From: UBA1189 sp964570685
GTDB lineage: Bacteria; Bacteroidota; Bacteroidia; Bacteroidales; Bacteroidaceae
Direction of reading: 5' to 3'
Assembly (NCBI GenBank): GCA_964570685.1
Contig: CAZMZC010000008.1
Span: 16,805-80,804 of the forward strand
Length of the DNA stretch: 64,000 nt
The notes beneath the pieces are model-generated. The model worked only from the letters and a program-made list of their open reading frames with translations. It ran no database searches and was not told the origin of the DNA. A program made the translations under genes and the position numbers. Positions 1-7,983 of the stretch are shown here, piece by piece (within the stretch, counting starts at the first letter, position 1; each line of letters opens with the position of its first letter).

Positions 1-252
1 GGTGCAGCGGTCGGCAACCACCAAAGCATGCCCCACCAACTGGCGGTATACGCGGTCGCGCTCCGTATCTTCGGCTCCTTGGTTGAAGTAGTCGAGCAGT
101 GCATCATACGTAGCGATGATACCGCTGAGTTCATACTCCAGTTCCGTGAGCTCGGCTTCGCGCACCGCCCCGAGCACGGTTTCCAAGAAGAGGTAAAACT
201 GTCGTTTCTCAATAAGTTCGGTCCAACGGCCCGATAGGAAATTTATCTTCAC
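1..252 (-). CDS. hypothetical protein, N-terminal part only (cut by window edge)
   Basis: An open frame of 84 codons starts at a GTG and runs off the left edge. No in-frame ATG lies between this GTG and the upstream stop TAA. The visible protein begins VKINFLSGRWTELIEKRQ and is helical and acidic, with many Leu and Glu. I see no signal peptide or catalytic motif and do not recognise the family. A TAnnTTTG box about 100 nt upstream (350-357) fits transcription in this direction, which would give a leader near 90 nt. The GTG start is the weakest part of the call. Confidence 0.6.
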   Translation of the reverse strand, partial: MKINFLSGRWTELIEKRQFYLFLETVLGAVREAELTELEYELSGIIATYDALLDYFNQGAEDTERDRVYRQLVGHALVVADRCT

Positions 253-349
253 AGTCGTACAACGTTTTTTTTGTTATCGGCAGCGTCACACCAAGCCGTC
301 TCTGCCCAGCCCTGACGTGCATCAAGGTTATATTCTCTCTATTATACTA

Positions 350-357
350 CAAAAGTA
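350..357 (-). promoter_or_regulatory. promoter -7 box for the leftmost gene
   Basis: The minus strand reads TACTTTTG, a match to the Bacteroidota -7 consensus TAnnTTTG. No clear TTTG -33 element is found at the right distance, so this is a partial match. Confidence 0.4.
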
Positions 358-410
358 CCGCAAAAGGTTTAATAAACCATCATTATTATGCAATTTTCTC
401 AAAACTAAGA

Positions 411-445
411 AAACTGGAAGCCCACAAGGGAGCTCCCAGTTTTTC
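411..445 (-). terminator. pgk terminator hairpin
   Basis: Arms AAACTGGAAGC (411-421) and GCTCCCAGTTT (432-442) pair over 11 bp with one G-U pair. The stem lies just past the pgk stop and has a T-run on both sides, so it may work in both directions. Confidence 0.75.
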
Positions 446-490
446 CTAATTGTCTAAGCTTATACCAGCGAATACGCTGCGGAATTGCTC

Positions 491-1762
491 TTATCCCTGA
501 ATAGCAGCTACGCCGGGGAGCACCTTGCCTTCGATAGCCTCAAGCAGAGCACCACCACCGGTAGAGATGTATGATACCTGGTCGGCCAATCCGAACTTGT
601 TTACGCAAGCTACTGAGTCGCCACCACCGATGAGTGAGAAAGCACCTTCAGCTGTAGCCTTAGCAATAGCCTCGCCGATAGCGCGTGAACCAGCAGTAAA
701 GGCATCGCACTCGAATACACCGGCAGGACCGTTCCACAGGATGGTCTTGGCCCCCTCGATAGCAGCAGCAAATGCCTTCTGGCTCTCAACACCGGCATCA
801 ACGCCTTCGAAGCCAGCGGGAACTGCATTGGAGGGACAGGTGATAATCTCGGCATCCTCCTTCACGCTCATTGTACCGAAGTCGAGACCGTTGGTTGCGG
901 TGCAGTCTGTACCGAGTACCAGCTCTACGCCATTCTTCTTGGCCAGCTCCTCAACACCCAGTGCAACGTCGAGCTTGTCCATCTCAACGATTGATTCGCC
1001 AATCTCGCCACCGTGAGCCTTTGAGAATGTATAGGTCATACCACCGCAGAGGATGAGCTTGTCAACCTTGCCCAGCAGGTTCTCGATGATACCAATCTTT
1101 GAAGATACCTTCGAACCACCCATGATGGCTACGAAGGGGCGCTTGATGTTTGACAGTACGTTGTCAACAGCCTGTACCTCCTTCTGCATGAGGTAGCCGA
1201 GCATCTTGTTGTCGGCATCGAAGTAGTCGGCGATAACAGCGGTAGAAGCGTGCTTGCGGTGAGCGGTACCGAAGGCATCGTTGATGTAGCAGTCGGCATA
1301 CGAAGCGAGCGTCTTGGCAAACTCCTTCTGTGAAGCCTTCATAGCCTTCTTTGCCTCCTCGTAAGCGGGGTCAGCCTTGTCGATACCTACGGGCTTGCCC
1401 TCCTCTTCGGGGTAGAAACGGAGGTTCTCGAGCATGAGCACCTCGCCGGGCTTCAGTGCAGCGGCAGCCTCAGCGGCCTTGGCGCAGTCGGGAGCGAACC
1501 GTACGGCTACACCGAGCTTCTCAGATACAGCGTCAACAATCTGGCTGAGCGAGAACTTGGCGTTCACCTTGCCTTTGGGCTTGCCCATGTGCGACATGAT
1601 GATGAGTGCACCACCGTCGGCCAACACCTTCTTCAGTGTGGGGAGTGCACCGCGGATACGGGTGTCGTCAGTAATCTTACCTTCTTCGTTCAAGGGTACA
1701 TTGAAGTCCACGCGAACGATTGCCTTCTTGCCGGCAAAGCTGTAGTTGTCAATGTTTTGCAT
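491..1762 (-). CDS. pgk: phosphoglycerate kinase
   Basis: Glycolytic enzyme that transfers phosphate from 1,3-bisphosphoglycerate to ADP, forming ATP and 3-phosphoglycerate in the cytoplasm. The 423-residue length is normal for the family. The N-terminal signature VRVDFNVPL, the substrate-binding segment SHMGKPKG and the nucleotide-binding C-terminal GGGDSVACV are all visible, so the enzyme looks complete. It begins MQNIDNYSF right after a -7 box and ends before a hairpin, so it is probably transcribed alone. The next gene upstream, nth, is on the same strand about 130 nt away. Confidence 0.97.
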   Translation of the reverse strand: MQNIDNYSFAGKKAIVRVDFNVPLNEEGKITDDTRIRGALPTLKKVLADGGALIIMSHMGKPKGKVNAKFSLSQIVDAVSEKLGVAVRFAPDCAKAAEAAAALKPGEVLMLENLRFYPEEEGKPVGIDKADPAYEEAKKAMKASQKEFAKTLASYADCYINDAFGTAHRKHASTAVIADYFDADNKMLGYLMQKEVQAVDNVLSNIKRPFVAIMGGSKVSSKIGIIENLLGKVDKLILCGGMTYTFSKAHGGEIGESIVEMDKLDVALGVEELAKKNGVELVLGTDCTATNGLDFGTMSVKEDAEIITCPSNAVPAGFEGVDAGVESQKAFAAAIEGAKTILWNGPAGVFECDAFTAGSRAIGEAIAKATAEGAFSLIGGGDSVACVNKFGLADQVSYISTGGGALLEAIEGKVLPGVAAIQG

Positions 1763-1810
1763 AATACTTGTATGTTAATAAGTTATGAGTTATATTTTCA
1801 TTAGTCTCCG

Positions 1811-1818
1811 CAAAGTTA
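1811..1818 (-). promoter_or_regulatory. pgk promoter -7 box
   Basis: The minus strand reads TAACTTTG, matching TAnnTTTG, about 50 nt before the pgk start. The -33 element is not clear. Confidence 0.45.
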
Positions 1819-1892
1819 GCAAAAGGTTTGTTAACTCGTGCATAAAAAGGTGATAAATCTTGCCGAAGGGGTGTTTTTCTCCTTCAGCCTCA

Positions 1893-2549
1893 TCACTCCT
1901 TGTCTATGGGACTCATTTTCTTGTAATGCTTGCATAGCATCTTCAGCCCACACTCCCCACACTTCGGCTTACGGGCTATGCAAGTGTAGCGGCCATGCAG
2001 GATGAGCCAATGGTGAGCGATAGGGATGAGTTCATCAGGAATGTGGTGTGTGAGCTCCTTCTCTACGCTATAAGGAGTGGTACAGCGGGCGGGCACCAAG
2101 CCTATGCGGTGGCTCACTCGGAATACGTGCGTGTCGACAGCAAAAGCCGCCTTGCCCCATACTACAGCTTGAATGACGTTGGCCGTCTTACGCCCCACGC
2201 CTGGCAGCCGCACCAGTTCCTCCAATGTGTCGGGCACCTCGCCTCCGAAGTCCCTCATCAGCATCTGCGCCATACCCACCAGGTGCTTGGCCTTGTTGTT
2301 GGGGTACGACACGCTCCGTATGTATTCGAATATCACCTCGGGCGTAGCCAGTGCCATGGCCTCGGCAGTGGGATAGTCGTGCATGAGGCGCGGCGTCACC
2401 ATATTGACCCGCTTGTCGGTACACTGGGCCGAGAGTATCACCGCCACCAGCAGACTGAACGGCGAGTCGTAGTGCAACTCCGTCTCAGCCACCGGCATTG
2501 CCTCCTTGAAGTAGTCAATCGTGCGGTCGTATAGTTCTTGCTTCTTCAT
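1893..2549 (-). CDS. nth: endonuclease III (DNA glycosylase/AP lyase)
   Basis: Base-excision repair enzyme that removes oxidised pyrimidines and nicks the abasic site. The helix-hairpin-helix LPGVGRKTANV carries the catalytic Lys. The catalytic Asp sits in AVDTHVFRVSHR. The C-terminus has the C-x6-C-x2-C-x5-C pattern that binds a [4Fe-4S] cluster (CIARKPKCGECGLKMLC). I start at MKKQELYD; the frame is open 14 codons further upstream, but a -7 box lies inside that extension (2567-2574), so the longer form is unlikely. The protein is then 218 residues, normal for the family. It is divergent from parA. Confidence 0.95.
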   Translation of the reverse strand: MKKQELYDRTIDYFKEAMPVAETELHYDSPFSLLVAVILSAQCTDKRVNMVTPRLMHDYPTAEAMALATPEVIFEYIRSVSYPNNKAKHLVGMAQMLMRDFGGEVPDTLEELVRLPGVGRKTANVIQAVVWGKAAFAVDTHVFRVSHRIGLVPARCTTPYSVEKELTHHIPDELIPIAHHWLILHGRYTCIARKPKCGECGLKMLCKHYKKMSPIDKE

Positions 2550-2566
2550 CTTATACAAAATCGATG

Positions 2567-2574
2567 CAAATATA
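2567..2574 (-). promoter_or_regulatory. nth promoter -7 box
   Basis: The minus strand reads TATATTTG, matching TAnnTTTG, 18 nt before the chosen start. It helps decide the nth start codon. There is no clear -33 box at 19-21 nt. Confidence 0.45.
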
Positions 2575-2632
2575 GCGCATTGCGATGACAAAATTAAATT
2601 ATCGCCGAAAAGTTATTAACAAAATCGGGGAG

Positions 2633-2641
2633 TTATCCACA
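2633..2641 (+). promoter_or_regulatory. DnaA-box-like site upstream of parAB
   Basis: The sequence TTATCCACA is an exact match to the Escherichia coli DnaA-box consensus. It lies in the AT-rich 180-bp gap between divergent nth and parA. Only one perfect copy is seen; TTATTAACA about 20 nt upstream is a poorer match. It may be a single regulatory box or chance. Confidence 0.4.
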
Positions 2642-2728
2642 TTTTTAGAAAGTTTAGGACGTTTTTTAGGAATATTACACAGATATTTGTTTATTTCGCG
2701 GTCGGAAACAAAAAGCAAGTATTAGAAA

Positions 2729-3490
2729 ATGGGAAAGATTATCGCATTGGCCAACCAAAAGGGAGGTGTAGGCAAGACTACCACCGCCATCAACCTCGCC
2801 GCCTCGCTGGCTACGCTGGAGAAGAAAGTACTGCTCATCGATGCCGACCCGCAGGCCAACGCCTCATCGGGCCTCGGCGTAGACATCCACAATGTGGATT
2901 GCTCTATCTACGAATGCCTCATCGATGGCCGCGACCCTCGCGAAGCCATCTATACCACAGATATCGAAGGACTTGAAGTGATAGCCTCGCACATCGACCT
3001 CGTAGGTGCCGAGATTGAGATGCTCAACCTCGAACAACGCGAGACCGTGCTCAAGCGCATGCTCGAACCCTTCGAAAAGGAATACGACTACATCCTCATC
3101 GACTGCTCGCCCTCGCTGGGTCTCATCACGGTGAACGCCCTCACGGCGGCCCACTCGGTGATAATCCCTGTACAGTGCGAGTACTTCGCCTTGGAGGGCA
3201 TCAGCAAGCTGCTCAATACCATCAAGATTATCAAGTCGAAGCTCAACCCCGGGCTCAGCATCGAGGGCTTCCTGCTCACGATGTACGACTCGCGCCTACG
3301 CCTCAGCAACCAGGTGCTCGACGAGGTGCGCCGCCACTTCCAGGAGCTGGTGTTCGACACCGTCATCCAGCGCAACGTACGCCTGAGCGAAGCACCCAGC
3401 CACGGCATCCCCGCCATCCTCTACGATGCCGAGTCGAAGGGAGCACAGAACTACTTGACATTGGCGCAAGAAATTATTAAGAAGAACTAA
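2729..3490 (+). CDS. parA: chromosome-partitioning ATPase ParA/Soj
   Basis: Deviant Walker-A ATPase that moves ParB-bound origin DNA during chromosome segregation. The N-terminus MGKIIALANQKGGVGKTTT has the ParA/MinD-type P-loop with the signature Lys. LLIDADPQANAS is motif A' and ILIDCSPSLG is the Walker-B region. The 253 residues match chromosomal Soj rather than the longer plasmid ParA with its N-terminal helix-turn-helix. The stop is 3 nt before the parB start, so both are co-transcribed. The upstream gap holds a DnaA-box-like site. Confidence 0.96.
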   Translation: MGKIIALANQKGGVGKTTTAINLAASLATLEKKVLLIDADPQANASSGLGVDIHNVDCSIYECLIDGRDPREAIYTTDIEGLEVIASHIDLVGAEIEMLNLEQRETVLKRMLEPFEKEYDYILIDCSPSLGLITVNALTAAHSVIIPVQCEYFALEGISKLLNTIKIIKSKLNPGLSIEGFLLTMYDSRLRLSNQVLDEVRRHFQELVFDTVIQRNVRLSEAPSHGIPAILYDAESKGAQNYLTLAQEIIKKN

Positions 3491-3493
3491 TCT

Positions 3494-4366
3494 ATGGCAA
3501 CAAAGAAATACCCCTCACTAGGCCGCGGCCTCGATGCCCTCATCTCCACCGACACGGTGAAGACCGAAGGCTCATCATCCATCAGCGAGATAGCCATCAG
3601 CAAGATTAAGGCCAACCCCAACCAGCCGCGCCGCGAGTTTGACCCCGAGGCACTGCAAGAGCTTGCCGACTCCATCAAGGAGATTGGCATCATACAGCCC
3701 ATCACCCTGCGCAAGATGGACGACGGCACCTACCAGATTATCGCCGGCGAACGCCGCTTCCGCGCATCACAGCTGGCCGGACTCACCACCGTGCCCGCCT
3801 ACATACGCACTGCCGACGACGAGAACGTGATGGAGATGGCCCTCATTGAGAACATACAGCGCGAAGACCTCAACTCTATGGAGATAGCCCTCGCCTACCA
3901 GCACCTGCTCGAAGAATACGATCTCACCCAAGAACGTCTGAGCGAGCGTGTGGGCAAGAAACGTACCACCATTGCCAACTACCTGCGCCTGCTCAAGCTG
4001 CCCGCACAGATACAGATGGCCCTCAAGAACCGCGAACTCGACATGGGCCACGCCCGCACACTGCTCGCCCTCGACAACCCCATAGAGCAGATACAGCTCT
4101 TCGAGGAGATACAGACCTTCGGATACTCCGTACGCAAGGTAGAAGACATCGTCAAGAAGAAAAAGGAGAAAGCAGCCGCCAAGAAAAGCGAGAAGAAGAC
4201 CGCCAGCGACTACGACATCCTCAAGAAGCACCTCGCCAACTTCTTCCAGACCGACGTGCAGCTCACCTGCAGCGCCAAGGGAAAAGGCAAGATAGCCATC
4301 AGCTTCAAGAACGAAGAAGAACTGGAACGCATCATCGCATTGCTGGACAAACTCAAGGAAAAATGA
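3494..4366 (+). CDS. parB: chromosome-partitioning protein ParB
   Basis: CTPase and DNA-binding protein that loads at parS sites and spreads along the origin region. The ParB/Srx domain has the CTP-binding GERRFRAS box. It is preceded by NPNQPRREFDPEAL and followed by ENIQREDLN. A helix-turn-helix follows (LSERVGKKRTTIANYLRLL). A Lys-rich linker (KKKKEKAAAKKSEKK) leads to a C-terminal dimerisation segment. At 290 residues it is complete. The stop overlaps the next start (ATGA), so translation of the DUF5683 gene is coupled to it. I found no perfect parS palindrome by eye. Confidence 0.96.
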   Translation: MATKKYPSLGRGLDALISTDTVKTEGSSSISEIAISKIKANPNQPRREFDPEALQELADSIKEIGIIQPITLRKMDDGTYQIIAGERRFRASQLAGLTTVPAYIRTADDENVMEMALIENIQREDLNSMEIALAYQHLLEEYDLTQERLSERVGKKRTTIANYLRLLKLPAQIQMALKNRELDMGHARTLLALDNPIEQIQLFEEIQTFGYSVRKVEDIVKKKKEKAAAKKSEKKTASDYDILKKHLANFFQTDVQLTCSAKGKGKIAISFKNEEELERIIALLDKLKEK

Positions 4367-5241
4367 CACTCCACCTCAGAAGAGCCATACAGCCCCTACT
4401 CCTCGCCGTGATGCTATGCCTACCCGCCACGCTGGCAGCGCAGGCCACAACACTTATGGCCGATAGCATCACACACACCGTCAAGTCGGGCGACAAGCAA
4501 CCCCTCAAGCCCTTGCACGACAGCCGTCTCACCTTGGGCGACACCCTCCCCACCCTCACTCCACGCGAGGCACGGGCCGTAATGCTCAGCGACTCACTGC
4601 ACCGCGCAGCCCCTGCCGAGCTGGGCATATCCTCCGAGAGCACCGCATACTCAGACACCCCCGAATACCCCGATTCAACGAAAGCAGCGAAAACCTCCTC
4701 GCAGCGCAGCGAGCTGCGCAAGCAGAAGCTCGCCACCTTCACCCCCGACCCCGACAAGGCCACGTGGCTGGGCATCGTATTCCCCGGAGGCGGACAAATC
4801 TACAACCACAAATACTGGAAGCTACCCATCGTCTACGGCGGCTTCCTCGGCTGCGCCTACGCCCTCAACTGGAACAACCAGATGTACAGCGACTACTCGC
4901 AAGCCTACCTCGACATCATGGACGATGACCCCGGCACCGCCAGCTACGAAGACTTCCTCCCACCCCGCTACAACGTGGAGGCCAACCGCGACTACCTGGA
5001 GCGCGTCTTCAAGAACCGCAAGGACAACTACCGCCGCCAGCGCGACCTCAGCATCTTCTGCTTCATCGGCGTATACCTCATCTCCGTCATCGATGCCTAC
5101 GTCGACGCCGAACTCTCCAACTTCGACATCTCCGAAGACCTCACCGTACAAGTGCGCCCCAGCGTCATCGACAACAAGCACTACAACGCCACGCCACGCA
5201 ACACCCAGTCCTACGGGCTGCAGTGCAGCATCAGCTTCTGA
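4363..5241 (+). CDS. DUF5683-family exported/membrane protein
   Basis: The protein starts MTLHLRRAIQPLLLAVML with a signal peptide ending near LAAQA. A low-complexity, probably periplasmic stretch of about 100 residues comes next. The family core follows: WLGIVFPGGGQIYNHKYWK, then hydrophobic segments around YGGFLGCAYALNW and IFCFIGVYLISVIDAYVDA. This matches DUF5683, whose function is unknown. It overlaps parB by 4 nt (ATGA). In other Bacteroidales I recall this gene next to parB with mltD and relA/spoT after it; here those genes lie 15.7 kb further on. Assignment to the family is by recognition, not by search. Confidence 0.8.
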   Translation: MTLHLRRAIQPLLLAVMLCLPATLAAQATTLMADSITHTVKSGDKQPLKPLHDSRLTLGDTLPTLTPREARAVMLSDSLHRAAPAELGISSESTAYSDTPEYPDSTKAAKTSSQRSELRKQKLATFTPDPDKATWLGIVFPGGGQIYNHKYWKLPIVYGGFLGCAYALNWNNQMYSDYSQAYLDIMDDDPGTASYEDFLPPRYNVEANRDYLERVFKNRKDNYRRQRDLSIFCFIGVYLISVIDAYVDAELSNFDISEDLTVQVRPSVIDNKHYNATPRNTQSYGLQCSISF

Positions 5242-5250
5242 GCGTTAATA

Positions 5251-6390
5251 TCATTCATGCAATTTCTCTTGCAATATCCGCTCCACCTCCTCGACCGTAG
5301 GTGATACGGCAAGGATAGTGCCGTCGCGGTCAACAAGCACGGTGATGCCGCCTGCCCGGCTAACACCATATTTCTCCCAAATCTTATGCTCATCGTGCAG
5401 TTCCAACAGATTGAGCCAAGGGTAGCCATCGCGTGCAAGGGCACGCTCCATATCCTCACGCTTGCTTTCGCGAGCCACGCCTACGACCGTGAAGCCGCGC
5501 TCCTTATACTTCTCATATACGGGAATTATGCTCCTCGAAATCTGTCGGCAGGAGCCACACCACGATGCCCAGAGGTCGATGAGGGCAACCTTACCGGCAA
5601 TCTCCTTGCTCAGCGTGTGCAGTGTGCCGTCGAGGGCAGGAGCAGTGAAGTCAACATAGCGATTACCTACCCTAATGCCAAGGCTCTCAGTCCACTTCTC
5701 TATCTGCTTGCTCAGCGGATGCCCAGGGAAGAGCGGTTGGTATATTTCGTTGTACAGTGCGATACAAAGAGATTCATCCGCTTCCGAACTGCTCATCCAC
5801 ACCGCTTGCCGCATCAGCAAATACAGACCTACGATAGAACGATCGTTGCGTATGAAGTCTTCGGCGCATTTGTTCTGCGTTGTGCGGAACATCGTGTTCA
5901 ACTCCTCCATGCGTGGGGAATCCCATTGCTCAATGTTAATCAAGGAGTCGATTTCTTGCAGTAATGGGGCAAGCCTGCGGTTCTGTTCCGCGTCAAATTC
6001 TCTGAATCTTATATTGATAGGGCCGTCACACTTTACGGTAGGCGGCTTGGCATCTCTTTCGTAATGGTAGAAGGTGGCATTTATCGTTCCCTCCTCTGCA
6101 AAGAACTCACAAAGAAACATGCAGCCAAGATTGTTCTCCTCCATTGATACAAGCATGTAGGGCATCACCTCATCCACATAAAGGTCAAAAGCAAACTTAC
6201 CGTCTACCACAGGGATACTATCTGCATCCACTGCACGGAAGTCACTACCCGATGGAGCAAGCAACATCATCGTATAGGTAGAGTCGGGCACTGTGCCCTC
6301 AAAGCGGCAATGTATCTTGCCGTTCTTGTTTCCGCACGCCCCCAGCAGCACCGCTACGGTAAGGGCAAGGAATAGGTTGGTTGGTTTCAT
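5251..6390 (-). CDS. TlpA/ResA-like thioredoxin-fold lipoprotein (DUF4369-like N-terminus)
   Basis: A 379-residue lipoprotein. The lipobox is in LLGACGNK, so the mature N-terminal Cys should be lipidated. Residues about 25-230 resemble the DUF4369 type of N-terminal domain that often precedes TlpA domains in Bacteroidota. The C-terminal 140 residues are a thioredoxin fold, DLWASWCGSCRQISRS, with a CGSC active site. The conserved cis-Pro position is not obvious (SRAGGITVLVD), which may reduce oxidoreductase activity. It probably acts as an envelope thiol-disulfide protein. Its first 56 nt are nearly the same as those of the lipoprotein gene at 9822. It converges on the DUF5683 gene, 9 nt apart, and follows the ATPase gene by 33 nt. 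Confidence 0.82.
   Translation of the reverse strand: MKPTNLFLALTVAVLLGACGNKNGKIHCRFEGTVPDSTYTMMLLAPSGSDFRAVDADSIPVVDGKFAFDLYVDEVMPYMLVSMEENNLGCMFLCEFFAEEGTINATFYHYERDAKPPTVKCDGPINIRFREFDAEQNRRLAPLLQEIDSLINIEQWDSPRMEELNTMFRTTQNKCAEDFIRNDRSIVGLYLLMRQAVWMSSSEADESLCIALYNEIYQPLFPGHPLSKQIEKWTESLGIRVGNRYVDFTAPALDGTLHTLSKEIAGKVALIDLWASWCGSCRQISRSIIPVYEKYKERGFTVVGVARESKREDMERALARDGYPWLNLLELHDEHKIWEKYGVSRAGGITVLVDRDGTILAVSPTVEEVERILQEKLHE
6335..6390 (-). repeat. duplicated lipoprotein signal-sequence DNA, copy 1
   Basis: These 56 nt, the first codons of the lipoprotein at 5251-6390, match 9767-9822 at 52 of 56 positions. The encoded signal peptides are MKPTNLFLALTVAVLLGAC and MKATKLFLALAVAVLLGAC. The rest of the two proteins is much less alike. 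Confidence 0.85.
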
Positions 6391-6423
6391 AGGCGTAGTG
6401 TATTTGGCAGGTTTTGTTCACTA

Positions 6424-7704
6424 TCATTTCATCGTCAGCATCCACTTCCAACATGGAATCACCTCAATGCTGCCGTACTTGTCAGTTACCGTATCCTCCT
6501 CATCATGGGTGATAATCACACGACGGCGGCAAGGATGCACATTGGGTAGCTTTGACAGTGCCCCCACCTCACGTGCCCAAGTCTGCTCATCAGCTATGGA
6601 GTATGCGACTTGTATGGCCAACTCCTCTTCGGGTACATAGAAGTCCACCTCCACATTGGCGTTGTAGAAGTATACCCGTTCGTTATCCTGATCATGTCCG
6701 TATGTACGGAACAAAGCCAACGCCACTACATTCTCCAACAGAGCAGTATCAATGTTCAGCAACTGGAGCGACAAGAGTCCGTTATCTATAAAATAGTATT
6801 TACAGATGCTTTCTCGCTCAGTAAACGCCGAAGCAATATTTCTCAGTCGTAGCAGCAACCATGCATCTTCGGAGAAACTTACGTAGTTGGCTACGGTAGG
6901 CACGCTGATTCGTCCTGCTACGCTGGAGAGTATTTTCGATAGCCGGGTATAAGACACAGGATGCATCACGTTCTCGGCCAACTTCTTGGTCAGCAATTGG
7001 AGCAACTTCGGATTAGAGATACCATTGCGTTGCACGATGTCGCCAAGATAAATCTTCTGAAACACACTTGCGAGATAAGCTCTCTTGACCGGCAGGTTCA
7101 CCGCTTCGGGAAGTCCTCCCCAAGCCATATATTCTTGATAGGCCCGCATAAAACGGGCTTTCGACTCGGTAGCCGACAAAGCCAATTCGTCAAATGCCAC
7201 CTGAGTATGGGTGAGATATTCCTTGAAACTGAGCGGGTAGACTTCTACGGGAAGGTAACGACCGCCCAAGTCGGCCATAATCTCACGTGACAGCATCTTG
7301 GCATTGCTACCTGTAATGAATACGCTATACTTCTTATCGGCAAGGTTACGGGCAAACTTCTGCCAACCCTCAATGTTCTGTATCTCATCGAGAAACAGCA
7401 TAGGGCGCTTGCCGTACATCTCCTGATGACATTCCAAGATGAGGTTGAAGTCATCTGCCGAGAAGCCTTCGAGGCGAGCATCCTCAAAGTCAAGATATAG
7501 CATATCTTCCCAACCATGTCCTTCGCTGAGCATCTTGCGAATCTTCTGGAAAAGGAGAAATGACTTTCCTGAACGCCTGACTCCCACAAACACCTGCAAA
7601 GGGAAAGAGTCCAAGTCATATTCACGAGGATGAATCTCATACCTTTCAACATCCTTTTGATTGTCTAGTAGTACCTGACGGAGTATGTTTCTCGAAATGG
7701 CCAT
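6424..7704 (-). CDS. AAA_14/DUF4143 ATPase
   Basis: A 426-residue protein of the large ATPase plus DUF4143 family common in Bacteroidales. Walker A is GVRRSGKSFLL near residue 41. Walker B is MLFLDEIQNIEGW, followed by sensor FITGSNAKML. The DUF4143 half (from about 215) includes YYFIDNGLLSLQL and VEVDFYVPEEELAIQVAYS, the nuclease-like D-x-n-E-V-D...QV pattern. The cellular role of the family is not settled. Many copies occur in mobile or accessory regions, as here. It may share a transcript with the downstream lipoprotein gene (33 nt gap). The gap upstream (7705-7983) is AT-rich with nothing I can name. Confidence 0.85.
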   Translation of the reverse strand: MAISRNILRQVLLDNQKDVERYEIHPREYDLDSFPLQVFVGVRRSGKSFLLFQKIRKMLSEGHGWEDMLYLDFEDARLEGFSADDFNLILECHQEMYGKRPMLFLDEIQNIEGWQKFARNLADKKYSVFITGSNAKMLSREIMADLGGRYLPVEVYPLSFKEYLTHTQVAFDELALSATESKARFMRAYQEYMAWGGLPEAVNLPVKRAYLASVFQKIYLGDIVQRNGISNPKLLQLLTKKLAENVMHPVSYTRLSKILSSVAGRISVPTVANYVSFSEDAWLLLRLRNIASAFTERESICKYYFIDNGLLSLQLLNIDTALLENVVALALFRTYGHDQDNERVYFYNANVEVDFYVPEEELAIQVAYSIADEQTWAREVGALSKLPNVHPCRRRVIITHDEEDTVTDKYGSIEVIPCWKWMLTMK

Positions 7705-7983
7705 AGCCTCAAATCTTTATTTTATCAGACGAAATCTTATACAATAGCGCAAATTTATAAACTATGATTTAACAAAACAAGAAATAAACAACTTTTTTTA
7801 CGAACAAGCTTTTTACGAACAAAGATATTACAATTGTAATGAGATGTGTCTGGTTTGTATTGTTACACGAATTTTATTTATGGATAATTTATGGGCAATT
7901 TACGGGAATTTATGTTGAAAAAAGGAAGAAGACAAAAACAGTCATGTAATTGACCATAAATTTATTATGAATTATTGTTGCTG

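Noticed and set aside
2592..2728. Replication origin
   Set aside because: Only one perfect DnaA box and no dnaA or clear box cluster; skew cannot be judged from this window.
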